Shown: one piece after another, positions 43,105 through 52,340 of the stretch
Layout: each line of letters begins with the position of its first letter
Position numbering within the stretch: position 1 is the stretch's first letter
DNA from: an uncultured Saprospiraceae bacterium
GTDB taxonomy: Bacteria > Bacteroidota > Bacteroidia > Chitinophagales > Saprospiraceae
Direction of reading: 5' to 3'
DNA length: 64,000 nt
Assembly (NCBI GenBank): GCA_938002665.1
Contig: CALLAE010000093.1
Coordinates: forward strand, 1-64,000
Notes under the pieces: generated by a model
Told to the model about the DNA's origin: nothing
Database searches by the model: none
The model's input: only the letters and a program-made list of their open reading frames with translations
Position numbers and translations under genes: made by a program

Positions 43105-44286
43105 CTACATTTTCCTCAAGGCCGAAGACAGATCTGCGATTAGGTCCTCATAATGTTCTAGACCGACGGATATTCTTATAAGAGAAGCATTGATACCCAT
43201 AGCAGCAAATTTATCAGGGCTCAGCTCCTTGAGATAGCTGATGACTGGAGCATATACCAGACTATCATGTCCGCCCCAGCTGACCCCTAGCTTGAAGAGC
43301 TCCAGGGCATTGACAAAGGTTTTTATTTCAGACAGATCTTTAGTCTTCAGCTCAAAACTCATCAACCCACTATAGCCAGACATTTGCTCTGCACCCAAAG
43401 CATACTGTTCGAAACTCCGCAAGCCAGGATAGTTGACCTGTTGTATTCTTTCGTCTTGTTCCAAAAAGCTAGCCACCTTCATGCTATTCTCCATGATGGC
43501 CTTCATTCTGATGGTAAGTGTTCTTAGGCTTCTGAGTATCAGCCACCCCTCAAAGGGCGCCATCTTGGCACCTAGCAACTCATGCTCTGCTGTAATAATC
43601 GCGTCCATCGTTTTTCTAGAACTGATAATTACCCCTGCTACCACATCGCTGTGACCTCCGAGATATTTTGAAGCAGAATGCACCTCTATGTCTATCCCTA
43701 GAGTCAAAGGCTTCTGAAAAATAGGCGAGGCCCAAGTATTATCTATGACTGTTTTTATACCCTTGGCTTTTGCTAGCGCAGCGACGGCTTTGAGGTCTTG
43801 TAATTCTAAAGTAAGCGACGCAGGACTTTCTAAGTAGATAAGAGAGGTATTAGGTCTAATTGCCTTTTCAAATTCCTCTATGCTTCTGCCATCCACGTAG
43901 GTCGCTGAGATACCAAACCTAGTTTTGAGGTATTTATTTATAAAGTTATTTGTGGGACCATAGATATTTTTTATGGTGACAATGTGCTCGTTAGCTTTTA
44001 CACAATGCAAGATGGCACTAGTTATGGCTGCGATTCCGGAGCCACAGAGTTTGGCTTTTTCACCATGGCACAGCGCCGCTATTTTCTCTTCTGCTATTTT
44101 CACAGTGGGATTCATTAGCCTAGAGTAGATAAAGTCATCTGCCTTATTATCAAAGGCTTTGTCTATAGCATCCCAGCTATCAAAAGTGAACAGTGAGTTT
44201 TGATATATGGGTGGAACGACGGCACCATGCTGGTCCTTATAGGTGTCGTGATTGAGAATGGTGTCGTCTTTGTGATTTCTGGACAT
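43105..44286 (-). CDS. Cys/Met-metabolism PLP-dependent enzyme
   Basis: 393 residues, fold type I. The YSRLMNPTVKIAEEKIA block, the PLP-binding DNTWASPIF and the PLP lysine in HSASKYLGGHSDVV (near residue 206) mark the cystathionine gamma-synthase/beta-lyase and methionine gamma-lyase family. The reaction cannot be told from sequence; the shared GHDSLVY region favours a cystathionine beta-lyase-like enzyme. It lies 27 bases after the NhaC gene and is likely co-transcribed with it. Confidence 0.85.
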   Translation of the reverse strand: MSRNHKDDTILNHDTYKDQHGAVVPPIYQNSLFTFDSWDAIDKAFDNKADDFIYSRLMNPTVKIAEEKIAALCHGEKAKLCGSGIAAITSAILHCVKANEHIVTIKNIYGPTNNFINKYLKTRFGISATYVDGRSIEEFEKAIRPNTSLIYLESPASLTLELQDLKAVAALAKAKGIKTVIDNTWASPIFQKPLTLGIDIEVHSASKYLGGHSDVVAGVIISSRKTMDAIITAEHELLGAKMAPFEGWLILRSLRTLTIRMKAIMENSMKVASFLEQDERIQQVNYPGLRSFEQYALGAEQMSGYSGLMSFELKTKDLSEIKTFVNALELFKLGVSWGGHDSLVYAPVISYLKELSPDKFAAMGINASLIRISVGLEHYEDLIADLSSALRKM

Positions 44287-44313
44287 GGTGATATTTTATA
44301 ATTCTGGAGACAA

Positions 44314-45750
44314 TTATTCCTCGGTACCTTTGTTTAAAAAACAGGCTACACCAGTCATTGCAAAAAGGTACGCGATTACAATATTAGCCAAGGACATAAA
44401 CTGGTAGGGTGCATACTCTATAGCTGAGACATGTAGAGTACTAGCCATGAAAATTCCTGATGGTGTCCAGGGAGCAAGATTTTCCATCATGGTCCCAGCA
44501 TCTTCTATAGAGCGGGATAACACCTTTCTTGGAACCTTCATTTTATCGAATTTCTTCTTGAAGGCTTCACCCATTATGAAGCTGGTTGCATATTGGTTAG
44601 ACGTTGTCATGTTTGTAACCAGAGTGCTGGTGAGCGCTGCGACGACAGTTTGCTTTTGGGTTTTGATTTTTGACATGATGTTTTTTATGACAACATCTAT
44701 GGCATTTATAACATCTAGGGTGCCTATGAAGGCAAAAATTAGAAAGCAACTGGTAATGCCTTCTATGAGATTGTATAGACCACCTCGATTGAGAATATTG
44801 AGTGCTTTTATATCTCCTTCAAAACCCTTGGCCATATCTATGGAGAAACCTTTATTGAATGAAGACATAATGTTGCTAAAAGAAAAATCTTGGAAAAGCA
44901 GTGCTAGTATCATGGCCAGCCACGCAGAGGATAGTAAGGTAAGAACAGTTGGCCTTTTAGTAACAGAACCCCAGACTACCACTACTAGAGGAAGTAAGAG
45001 CAACAGATTAAAGTTAAAAATACTCTGTAGACCACTTAGCGTTTGCTCTATTTGCGCAGGTACTGCGATTGCAGCGATTTCAGATGAGCTAAAGTAAGGT
45101 GATAGACCTATGTATATGGCGCCTGCAATGACGGCTGCTGGACCAGTTGTATAGACCATAGATTTTATATGGTCAAACAAAGGAACATCAGTAGCTAGAG
45201 AAGCCACATTAGTCGTGTCAGAAAGAGGTGATAGTTTATCCCCAAAGAAAGATCCTCCTACTATCGCGCCTGCAGTAATACACAGATCAGCACCATAAAC
45301 CTGAGCGATGCCAATCATGACGATACCAATGGTACCAGCAGAGCCCCAAGAAGTCCCAGTAAGTAACGAAAATAGAATACAAACCAAGAAGGTGAATATG
45401 TAAATCCAATCTGGATTGACTAAGGAGATCCCATGATAGATGAGCATGGGGATGGTGCCGCTTACTATCCAGCTGCCTATCAGTACACCTATGGAGAAAA
45501 GTATCAGAATAACACCTACAGACTCCGCTACTTTATTAGTGATATGTTTTAGTATAGTTTCCCAACCGAAGCCTTGGCTCAAAAGATAAAAACAGCTGAA
45601 GGTTAGAGCCATAAGTATTAGGACTTCTAAAGGTAGCATGCCACTTTGGAAAATGACTGGCTGGACAAAAAGGCCATAGATAAGTACTAAGAAGAAAAAG
45701 CCTAAAGGTAAAAATGCTGTCCAAAAACCGATTTTCTTTCCCTCTTCCAT
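44314..45750 (-). CDS. nhaC: Na+/H+ antiporter, NhaC family
   Basis: 478 residues, about 11-12 membrane spans. The SGTIPMLIYHGISLVNPDW and GTSWGSAGTIGIVMIGIA and GSFFGDKLSPLSDTTNVAS blocks are NhaC hallmarks; the last contains the conserved Asp residues of the ion path. It exports sodium in exchange for protons, or in some relatives exchanges malate/lactate or lysine. The PLP-enzyme gene downstream could mean a link to amino-acid metabolism. Confidence 0.88.
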   Translation of the reverse strand: MEEGKKIGFWTAFLPLGFFFLVLIYGLFVQPVIFQSGMLPLEVLILMALTFSCFYLLSQGFGWETILKHITNKVAESVGVILILFSIGVLIGSWIVSGTIPMLIYHGISLVNPDWIYIFTFLVCILFSLLTGTSWGSAGTIGIVMIGIAQVYGADLCITAGAIVGGSFFGDKLSPLSDTTNVASLATDVPLFDHIKSMVYTTGPAAVIAGAIYIGLSPYFSSSEIAAIAVPAQIEQTLSGLQSIFNFNLLLLLPLVVVVWGSVTKRPTVLTLLSSAWLAMILALLFQDFSFSNIMSSFNKGFSIDMAKGFEGDIKALNILNRGGLYNLIEGITSCFLIFAFIGTLDVINAIDVVIKNIMSKIKTQKQTVVAALTSTLVTNMTTSNQYATSFIMGEAFKKKFDKMKVPRKVLSRSIEDAGTMMENLAPWTPSGIFMASTLHVSAIEYAPYQFMSLANIVIAYLFAMTGVACFLNKGTEE

Positions 45751-45863
45751 ATAATTGTTTCAGAAAGAAAGATAGGAAAAACTACAACTATTATTACTTT
45801 GTCAGGATACACCACGTTGAGGTTTTTATTCATCTAGTGTAGATCAAACCAACAAAGTTACTT

Positions 45864-47015
45864 ATGAGATGCATGCTTTTGTTTCTTTTTATCCTGCTTG
45901 GCTATAGTAGTATTGCTCAGATGGATAACTTATACACTGAAGCAAGCAAGGCCTATGACAGCCAAGAATATGAGCAAGCTCTAAGATTCTATAGTACGAT
46001 ATTAGCCCAAGATTCTTCTCAGCTAAAAGCCTATGAAAGAGCTGGTCTTTCAGCTTTTAGAACAGGAGATCTCCCTACATCTAGAAACTTATTTTTAGAA
46101 CTTGAAAAAAGAGATAGCACCAGTAAATTGGCCCTGACACAATTAGCTAATCTATATGAGCAGGAACAGAATACACCAAAGGCTATCAAATACTATCATA
46201 GGCTGATAAAGTTATTTCCTGATAATGCCACCCTTTATAGAAAACTGGCAAAACAGTATCAGGGAGCAGGATTGAAAAGAGATGCAAAGGCACATTACAG
46301 CTCTGCCTATAAACTAAACCCCAAGGATCAGTTCACAATAAAAGGCCTAGCAGAACTATATCTCATGGAAAGAGCATATGCATCGGTAGACAGTATCTTG
46401 TGGGCAGGACTAGATAGAGACAGTTCTAATATCCACTTCAATCTCCTCATCGCTAATAGTAAGTACAGACAAAAAGCCTATGACAGCACAGTATATTACA
46501 TGGAGGTCATAAGAGGAAAGTACGATTTCAGACCACACCAAAATAAGATGCTGGGCTATGCCTACCTACAGGTGGACTCTCTGGATAAATCCATCAGATA
46601 CTTGACTAAGGCGATTAACGATGCTGGCACCAAAGAATATGCCCACTATAATCTTGGTATAGCTTACGAGAAGAAGAATGATATGGAGTTTGCCCTTCAC
46701 CACTTTAACGAAGCAGTGAAGGCAGGCATCTCAGAAGACATAGATCTGTACCACAGAAATGTAGCACGGCTATACTCAAAAGAAGAAAACCTCAAGAAGG
46801 CTATTCCCCACTACAAAGATGCTTATAAGTATGGGCAGGACCCCCTGGTTCTTTTCTATCTAGCCCGTGCTGCCGATGCCTATTATAAAGACAAGAATAT
46901 CGCCATCAGGTATTACGACAATTTCGTCAAGAGTGAGTACGATCATGAAGAATACATTCAGTATTCTAAAGACAGAAAACGTTATCTGAAAGAGCACATG
47001 CACCAGAGCAAATAA
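45864..47015 (+). CDS. Secreted TPR-repeat protein
   Basis: 383 residues with a signal peptide (1-18, ending SIAQ). From about residue 20 to the end it is a row of TPR units (YTEASKAYDSQEYEQALRFYSTILAQDSSQLKAYERAGLSAFRTGDL). About nine repeats can be counted. It should be periplasmic and bind partner proteins. It precedes the polysaccharide genes by 90 bases but has no clear functional link. Confidence 0.82.
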   Translation: MRCMLLFLFILLGYSSIAQMDNLYTEASKAYDSQEYEQALRFYSTILAQDSSQLKAYERAGLSAFRTGDLPTSRNLFLELEKRDSTSKLALTQLANLYEQEQNTPKAIKYYHRLIKLFPDNATLYRKLAKQYQGAGLKRDAKAHYSSAYKLNPKDQFTIKGLAELYLMERAYASVDSILWAGLDRDSSNIHFNLLIANSKYRQKAYDSTVYYMEVIRGKYDFRPHQNKMLGYAYLQVDSLDKSIRYLTKAINDAGTKEYAHYNLGIAYEKKNDMEFALHHFNEAVKAGISEDIDLYHRNVARLYSKEENLKKAIPHYKDAYKYGQDPLVLFYLARAADAYYKDKNIAIRYYDNFVKSEYDHEEYIQYSKDRKRYLKEHMHQSK

Positions 47016-47074
47016 CTTCCAAGGAGTCAATCATGAGCTAAGGACTCGGGTAGTGGTGGACCAGAATAATAATG

Positions 47075-47082
47075 TAATTTTG
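47075..47082 (+). promoter_or_regulatory. -7 promoter box of the polysaccharide genes
   Basis: TAATTTTG fits TAnnTTTG exactly, 23 bases upstream of the ATG at 47106. No clear -33 TTG. Confidence 0.45.
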
Positions 47083-47105
47083 GAGCCCAAGCCATTAACT
47101 TTTAG

Positions 47106-47594
47106 ATGATAAAACAGCTCAAGGCTTTTAGACGCTACATACTCGGCAATCTGCGGTATCTTAAGCTGCGCCTTATGTTACAAGACATCAGAGTAGGAAG
47201 AGGTTTTTTTTGCCTCAAAAAATTATACATAGCAAGAGGTTTTAGAGTCAGGATAGGAGACAATGTCTATCTGGGTAGAGAAACTCATATAGCCTCTAAT
47301 CTTATTGTAGGTAGCGATGTGCTGGTCGCCTCTCAAGTTTCCTTTGTGGGCGGAGATCACAGGATAGATGACCTGGGAGATACACCTATAAAACAGTCAG
47401 GGCGCTTGCATAACAAAACCACAATTATAGAAGATAATGTCTGGATAGGACATGGCGTCATAGTCATGGCTGGGGTGGTAATAAAATCAGGTGCTGTCGT
47501 AGCAGCGGGAGCAGTGGTCACAAAAGATGTAGAGAATGATGAGATAGTAGGAGGTGTGCCAGCAAAATTCATAAGGAAAAGAGTGCTGGGATGA
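47106..47594 (+). CDS. Hexapeptide-repeat acyltransferase
   Basis: 162 residues. From about residue 45 a left-handed beta-helix is built of hexapeptides ([LIV]-G-x4 rhythm: IGDNVYLGRETHIASNLIVGSDVLVASQVSFVGG, VWIGHGVIVMAGVVIKSGAVVAAGAVVTKDV). The catalytic His lies in GGDHRID. It resembles maltose/galactoside O-acetyltransferases and probably acetylates a surface sugar. It overlaps the next gene by 4 bases (ATGA). Confidence 0.87.
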   Translation: MIKQLKAFRRYILGNLRYLKLRLMLQDIRVGRGFFCLKKLYIARGFRVRIGDNVYLGRETHIASNLIVGSDVLVASQVSFVGGDHRIDDLGDTPIKQSGRLHNKTTIIEDNVWIGHGVIVMAGVVIKSGAVVAAGAVVTKDVENDEIVGGVPAKFIRKRVLG

Positions 47595-48148
47595 GTAGGT
47601 TGACGACAGATAAAAGCAAATTTGATAATTCATGGTTTGACCCTGGTCCGAAGTGGAAGTGGGCGCTCTGGTATTTTACGAGTGCCTTATTTTTTACCAA
47701 TCCTCTTTTTCCATATAATAAGTTGAAAGTTTTCTTGCTGAGACTCTTTGGGGCCAAGGTGGGTAAGCACTGCATCATAAAGCCAGCAGTGAGAATAAAG
47801 TTTCCTTGGAAGCTGAAGTTGGGTGATTACATATGGATAGGCGAAAGTGTCTGGATAGATAATCAGGCAAAAGTAATCTTAGAAGATAATGTGACGGTTT
47901 CGCAAGGAGCCCTTTTGCTGACAGGCAACCACAACTACAAGAAGGCCTCGTTTGATTTGATGATAGGCGAGATCACTGTAGAAGAGGGTGCCTGGGTTTG
48001 CGCTAAAAGCATAGTAGGGCCGGGAGTTACTATAGGCAGAAATGCTATATTGTCATTGGGAGCAATCACAACATCTGACTTAAAGGCTGATGGTATCTAC
48101 TCAGGCCAGCCAGCGACTTATATTAAAGAAAGAATCCTAGAGACATAG
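47591..48148 (+). CDS. WcaF-like O-acetyltransferase
   Basis: 185 residues. Begins with about 50 residues including an aromatic stretch (WFDPGPKWKWALWYFTSALFFTNPLFPYNKLKVFLLRLFG) typical of WcaF, then a left-handed beta-helix with TGNHNYK as catalytic His and ITVEEGAWVCAKSIVGPGVTIGRNAILSLGAI. It probably acetylates a polysaccharide. It overlaps the next gene by a single base. Confidence 0.87.
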   Translation: MSRLTTDKSKFDNSWFDPGPKWKWALWYFTSALFFTNPLFPYNKLKVFLLRLFGAKVGKHCIIKPAVRIKFPWKLKLGDYIWIGESVWIDNQAKVILEDNVTVSQGALLLTGNHNYKKASFDLMIGEITVEEGAWVCAKSIVGPGVTIGRNAILSLGAITTSDLKADGIYSGQPATYIKERILET

Positions 48149-49350
48149 TGAAAGGACTGGCACATATCTTTGTTTTCTTTTGCTTTTTTCCCTACTTAGA
48201 TATTATGGGTCTCGGAACTGATACACAACCCAATGCACTCCTAGTAGGATCCCTTATACTATTCGGGCTCAAAGACAAAAAGCTTAATACCCCAATGATT
48301 TTGCTATGGTTGTTATTCTTTTTTTCCTTGTTTCTGATTTTCATAAACAACCATTCCTTTTTTATCTATGTAAAAAATACGCTTAACTATTTGTCACCGC
48401 CTCTGATCTGTATGTGCACTTATGCAATCCTGACGAAGTTGAATTACAAGATTTCTTTTAAAGCGTTTTTGGCCATTGTACTTATTTATGGAGTAGTGGG
48501 CATGGTCCAGTTGTTGATCTATCCAGAATTTATGACCTTTTTATTGAATGGAGATGGGAGAGGCGTCATGCTAGGTGGTAGAGGGGTGATATCTCTGTGT
48601 CCTGAGCCTGCTTTCTATGGTAGTATCTGTTTATTTTTTATGATATTTTCTTTTTTAAATTTTAGTAAGAAAGAGAATTACATCTTGATTCCTCTTTTGC
48701 TGGCACAGCAGTTTTTACTAGGGATGTCAGCGACAGCAGCGGCTATATTTTTCCTTGCCTTTATTCTATTTACAGCGATACAGATTCTGAAACTCAGGGT
48801 CAGGTATATTACCTATACCACCTTGCTGCTACTAATAGTTGTGCCTTATGTCAAGAACACTTTAGCTAAGCTGGAAGAGACGCGGATAGGAAAAATTGCC
48901 AATGACTTTATAGAAGATCCCCTGATGATTACCCACCTTGACCTTAGTGTTGGTGTCAGATATGTAGGTGCGGTGGCACCCTTTCTTTCCTTACAACACG
49001 AGCATTTTCTGCCGATGGGGATAGGCAACTATAAGAGCTTCTTGAAAAAGCTATATAGAGAAGGCCATCACAGAAGCTTTCTGAATGCAGATATTGCTAA
49101 CGAGGAAGAGAGACTAGGGGGAAGCTTGAATGTGGTTTTGTTTCAGCTAGGATTTTTAGGGCTGCTATTTCCTATCGCTATTGTTCTAGCCTTCAGACGG
49201 CTCATGCATAGGGACGCTATACTTTTTTCTGTCTTACTTTTCTTTTGCCTTCTGTTCACGCAGTTGCAGCTGATGCACAGCATGATTGGTTTTTTGATCG
49301 GCTTCGCAATCTATAAGAGTAATGAGAAAAAACTAGAGCAGGCCGTATAG
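48148..49350 (+). CDS. O-antigen ligase/polymerase-like membrane protein
   Basis: 400 residues, GTG start overlapping the upstream TAG by one base. About 10-11 membrane spans, with a larger outer loop around 250-330 (KIANDFIEDPLMITHLDLSVGVRYVGAVAPFLS, GIGNYKSFLKKLYREGHHRSF). It resembles the Wzy/WaaL group by topology and motif rhythm. With the two acyltransferases it forms a small polysaccharide cluster. Glycosyltransferases are absent, so it probably works with genes elsewhere. Confidence 0.7.
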   Translation: MKGLAHIFVFFCFFPYLDIMGLGTDTQPNALLVGSLILFGLKDKKLNTPMILLWLLFFFSLFLIFINNHSFFIYVKNTLNYLSPPLICMCTYAILTKLNYKISFKAFLAIVLIYGVVGMVQLLIYPEFMTFLLNGDGRGVMLGGRGVISLCPEPAFYGSICLFFMIFSFLNFSKKENYILIPLLLAQQFLLGMSATAAAIFFLAFILFTAIQILKLRVRYITYTTLLLLIVVPYVKNTLAKLEETRIGKIANDFIEDPLMITHLDLSVGVRYVGAVAPFLSLQHEHFLPMGIGNYKSFLKKLYREGHHRSFLNADIANEEERLGGSLNVVLFQLGFLGLLFPIAIVLAFRRLMHRDAILFSVLLFFCLLFTQLQLMHSMIGFLIGFAIYKSNEKKLEQAV

Positions 49351-49358
49351 CCCTATAA

Positions 49359-50984
49359 TTATTTAAAGGTCACAGTACCTATTCTTATATTTCTACTGGT
49401 ATTTCTTGTCGGTTCTACTAGCGTTATAAAAAAAGTATTCTCATTCAATTTTCTTGAGCGGGTGGGAGAAATGAGAAAGGCATTCTCATCTGTTGAGAAC
49501 AAGGGATTGAGTTCTGTTTCTGAACTTGTACCGGAGCGAACGACGGCACTGACCATCCTATTTACTCTATCTGCTATTTTGGGTCTTTTTCTTGTTTCAA
49601 AGTTGTCACGGTGCTCGTTATAGAAGACGAAAAGTTCCTCATTGTAGTCCATGACACTGTGAGACATAAACAAATCGGACTGTCGCATTCTTTTGACGCT
49701 GGGATTGATAAAGTTTCTGCCTCTGAATAGTATAGTGGTCTGTCTCTTTGGAATAACATTCAGCTTTGTTATTTCACCACCTGAAGAAATCTGGGTAAGT
49801 AGTATAGCATTACTATTATACTCTGTGGAGACGTCATTGGCGGCATAGGTCAGGCCACCCATATTATTATTTATGGTCCTAATATAGTTTTCCTCTGCCA
49901 CAAGCGTAACGATACCGTCTTCTGAGAGGATAATATTACACAACTCATAATCATCATCTAAGCCTTCTTTATCGGATTTGAATTTTACATCTATGTCTTT
50001 TTTATGTAGAGAGATGAGATCTTGATTAGAAAATTTGCTTTGTACAGTGCTTAGTTTATTGAGTTGTTTGTCGAACTCAGAAACAAAAACACCGTTGATG
50101 TTTCCTTCATTAGTGGCAGATGTCATCCCTGCACAATATAAGTGCTGTGTTAGCGGATTTATTTCTAATGCGGCCTGATGAATAAATGAACCCTTGAGGC
50201 CTAGCTCTATCCTTTTTGGTGTTTTTTCAGCTGCTGATATTTTCAGAATGTTCATAGTATAACCAGCTTGCTTTTTGTTGTTTCTGGTTTTTATAGTGCT
50301 CTTACCTTTATCGTTTCTGAAATACTTGGATAACATGACCAGTTCACCGCTATTGCTGACATGAAAATCAGATATTTCATATTGTTTCTGATTACCCTTA
50401 AGGGCAGTGAATTTATCCCAGCTTATTTTAGATTGATTATTTATGATCGCAGCATATACTTCTGTTTCTTTCTTTTTGCTATTGGAGTCAAAGAGAGCGG
50501 TAAAAGCTACGTGAGAAGAATCTGGGGAAAGGCAGATTTCTGTTACTGGAATGTCTTTCGCATTCGATATAGATGTGCTGAAGAGTAGCTGCTTTTTACC
50601 TTCTTTCCCATCTATTCCTATAGGAATCATACTATAGGCATATTTATAAGCTTTAGTCTTTTCCATCACTACCCAGATCAGCTGAGAGCCCATGGAAATC
50701 AGTTCTAGACTGATCATGCCTTCTGAGCCATATTCGTAGCTGAAATCTAGTTGTAACGCTTTATTATACCGTTCTAAGATCAGTTTTCTGCCTGGATGGT
50801 GCAGAAGGCCCTTACCTGATCTCTCATAGATATGGGTGATATAGCCCAGGCTATCTGCATGTATAACCCCCTGATATTCATCATGTTTACGTAAATGAAT
50901 ATCTTCGCTGAGGTTAAATTCTAGCTCCTGCGCTATGGCACTCTTGAAGAAAATGAGCATTAGGAATAAATTGACAACTTTCAT
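49359..50984 (-). CDS. Hypothetical secreted protein, 541 residues
   Basis: Signal peptide starts at the ATG at 50984 (MKVVNLFLMLIFFKSAIAQ); upstream codons to 51065 do not look coded. The remainder is rich in beta-strands at repeated intervals (LHRKHDEYQGVIHADSLGYITHIYERSG; QAALEINPLTQHLYCAGMTSATNEGN), suggesting a propeller-like fold, without catalytic motifs. I do not recognise a family. It faces the small lipoprotein gene across a 92-base divergent gap. Confidence 0.7.
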   Translation of the reverse strand: MKVVNLFLMLIFFKSAIAQELEFNLSEDIHLRKHDEYQGVIHADSLGYITHIYERSGKGLLHHPGRKLILERYNKALQLDFSYEYGSEGMISLELISMGSQLIWVVMEKTKAYKYAYSMIPIGIDGKEGKKQLLFSTSISNAKDIPVTEICLSPDSSHVAFTALFDSNSKKKETEVYAAIINNQSKISWDKFTALKGNQKQYEISDFHVSNSGELVMLSKYFRNDKGKSTIKTRNNKKQAGYTMNILKISAAEKTPKRIELGLKGSFIHQAALEINPLTQHLYCAGMTSATNEGNINGVFVSEFDKQLNKLSTVQSKFSNQDLISLHKKDIDVKFKSDKEGLDDDYELCNIILSEDGIVTLVAEENYIRTINNNMGGLTYAANDVSTEYNSNAILLTQISSGGEITKLNVIPKRQTTILFRGRNFINPSVKRMRQSDLFMSHSVMDYNEELFVFYNEHRDNFETRKRPKIADRVNRMVSAVVRSGTSSETELNPLFSTDENAFLISPTRSRKLNENTFFITLVEPTRNTSRNIRIGTVTFK

Positions 50985-51029
50985 ATAACAATTAATTATA
51001 ATATATGCACGAATTTGTATTATTACCCT

Positions 51030-51037
51030 TACATTTG
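51030..51037 (+). promoter_or_regulatory. -7 promoter box of the small lipoprotein gene
   Basis: TACATTTG fits TAnnTTTG exactly, 39 bases upstream of the ATG at 51077. Confidence 0.45.
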
Positions 51038-51076
51038 TTTTTTTAATAATGTTTAATAAATACAATTTTAATTAGT

Positions 51077-51286
51077 ATGAAAAACTTAGTAGCAAATTCT
51101 TTGAAATTATTTACTCTAGTAGGATGCGTTTTTGTTATGTTTTCTTGTGGTGGTGACAACTGTCAGACATGTACAATGGAAGGACAACCAGATAAAGAAG
51201 TATGTGAAGGAGATGGTATCGGTAGCGGAGTTGCTTTCGATCTTGAAATCACTACTAATGAAGCTGCAGGTTATACTTGCGAGTAA
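51077..51286 (+). CDS. Small lipoprotein with four-cysteine domain, 69 residues
   Basis: Signal peptide with lipobox-like VMFSC (residue 24), so lipid-anchored. The mature part is only ~45 residues and has the pattern CxxC-x10-C-x24-C (CQTCTMEGQPDKEVC to AAGYTCE). It matches the C-terminal half of the EGF lipoprotein at 21075-21359 in spacing and in residues (CxTC..EG, VC, ending G[YF]xC). A GNRA-capped terminator follows. Its own promoter box and terminator make it a monocistronic unit. Function unknown. Confidence 0.8.
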   Translation: MKNLVANSLKLFTLVGCVFVMFSCGGDNCQTCTMEGQPDKEVCEGDGIGSGVAFDLEITTNEAAGYTCE

Positions 51287-51308
51287 TCTAAGAACAATAT
51301 TATAAAAG

Positions 51309-51337
51309 GTGCTGTTGGAAACAACAGCACTTTTTTT
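51309..51337 (+). terminator. Terminator of the small lipoprotein gene
   Basis: GTGCTGTTG (51309-51317) pairs perfectly with CAACAGCAC (51322-51330) around a GAAA tetraloop, followed by seven T. Confidence 0.93.
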
Positions 51338-51358
51338 ATGCCCATAGTAAAATGCTCT

Positions 51359-52243
51359 TCAGTTACGAGCTGTTTTTAGACTCAAAAATTCGAGCAAACA
51401 TGAATTGAATTTGTTTGCTTGTTCCCATTGTAGAAAATGTCCACAGTCTTCATAGATTTTGAGTTCACCCTTCTTCAACTGTCCTTCCGCTGCTCTAGCA
51501 ATATCATAGATGTTCTTATCCGGGTGCACAATGTGATGTGGTATAAGTTTATCCTCTTTTCCATATAGAATCAGAACCCGCTGCTCTAGTGCCCCTAATA
51601 GTTCTAAAACATTATTACTCACTATAGATCTAGTGCTCTCCGCTACCACCTCACAAAAAGAAAGATAAGCCTCAGCTTCCTTCATTAACGACTGTCGCTC
51701 CTCTATCATAAAAAAGGCATCCTCTGGCATCTTATAAAAATTGAGATGATAATTTCTTTCTATCATCTTAGCAGAGTAAGTCGCTAAAAGATCTGCAGTG
51801 AAAAACTTTGTGATCATTTCTATTTCGCTCTCCGTAAAGACTTCTATTCCTGCAGGAGCACATAGTATCAGACTAGTTATTAGCTCAGGTGCTGTATGCG
51901 CGACTGCGATGCTAATCTGTCCGCCCATAGAATGCCCCACTAGGCTCACCCCCTCTAATTTCTTACTCTTAATAAATTCTATGACGATCTCACAAGCCTG
52001 CTCTATGGTAAATGCCTCAGGCAGCCTATCTGATTGTCCATAACCTGGAAAATCTAGAGCAATACAGCGGCAATGATTTTTGAGAGATAGTATATTCTTA
52101 TACCAGGCTTTCAGATTACTACCCATACCATGTAAAAACAATAACGTCTTTTCCCCTTCACCTACTTCCAGATAAGCTAGACGGCCAGCATTGTGAGTCG
52201 AGTAATACTTAACGTCTTCGTACAAGACACTTATTGGTTTCAT
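51359..52243 (-). CDS. Alpha/beta hydrolase
   Basis: 294 residues. The fold is clear: LLFLHGMGSNLKAWYKN, nucleophile elbow GHSMGGQ near residue 105, acid in YGKEDKLIPHH and the catalytic His in CGHFLQWEQ. It is closest to the meta-cleavage product hydrolase/lipase group. No signal peptide. It lies between a terminator and the sdh operon and is probably transcribed alone. Confidence 0.88.
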   Translation of the reverse strand: MKPISVLYEDVKYYSTHNAGRLAYLEVGEGEKTLLFLHGMGSNLKAWYKNILSLKNHCRCIALDFPGYGQSDRLPEAFTIEQACEIVIEFIKSKKLEGVSLVGHSMGGQISIAVAHTAPELITSLILCAPAGIEVFTESEIEMITKFFTADLLATYSAKMIERNYHLNFYKMPEDAFFMIEERQSLMKEAEAYLSFCEVVAESTRSIVSNNVLELLGALEQRVLILYGKEDKLIPHHIVHPDKNIYDIARAAEGQLKKGELKIYEDCGHFLQWEQANKFNSCLLEFLSLKTARN

Positions 52244-52284
52244 AGTTTATTTACTCTCTTATTTTTTGCTTCTATACGCTGAAA

Positions 52285-52319
52285 TAAAAAAAGTCCAAGC
52301 ACCCGAGCGCATGGACTTT
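52285..52319 (-). terminator. Terminator of the sdh operon
   Basis: On the minus strand AAAGTCCA pairs with TGGACTTT (52290-52297 and 52312-52319) with a partly paired 14-base interior, followed by a run of T, 21 bases after the sdhB stop. Confidence 0.82.
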
Positions 52320-52340
52320 CATTGTTGTTTTATTATGTTC

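Noticed and set aside
44447-45097. 216-codon plus-strand frame opposite nhaC
   Set aside because: Antisense shadow of a clear NhaC gene; composition follows the codon pattern of the real strand.
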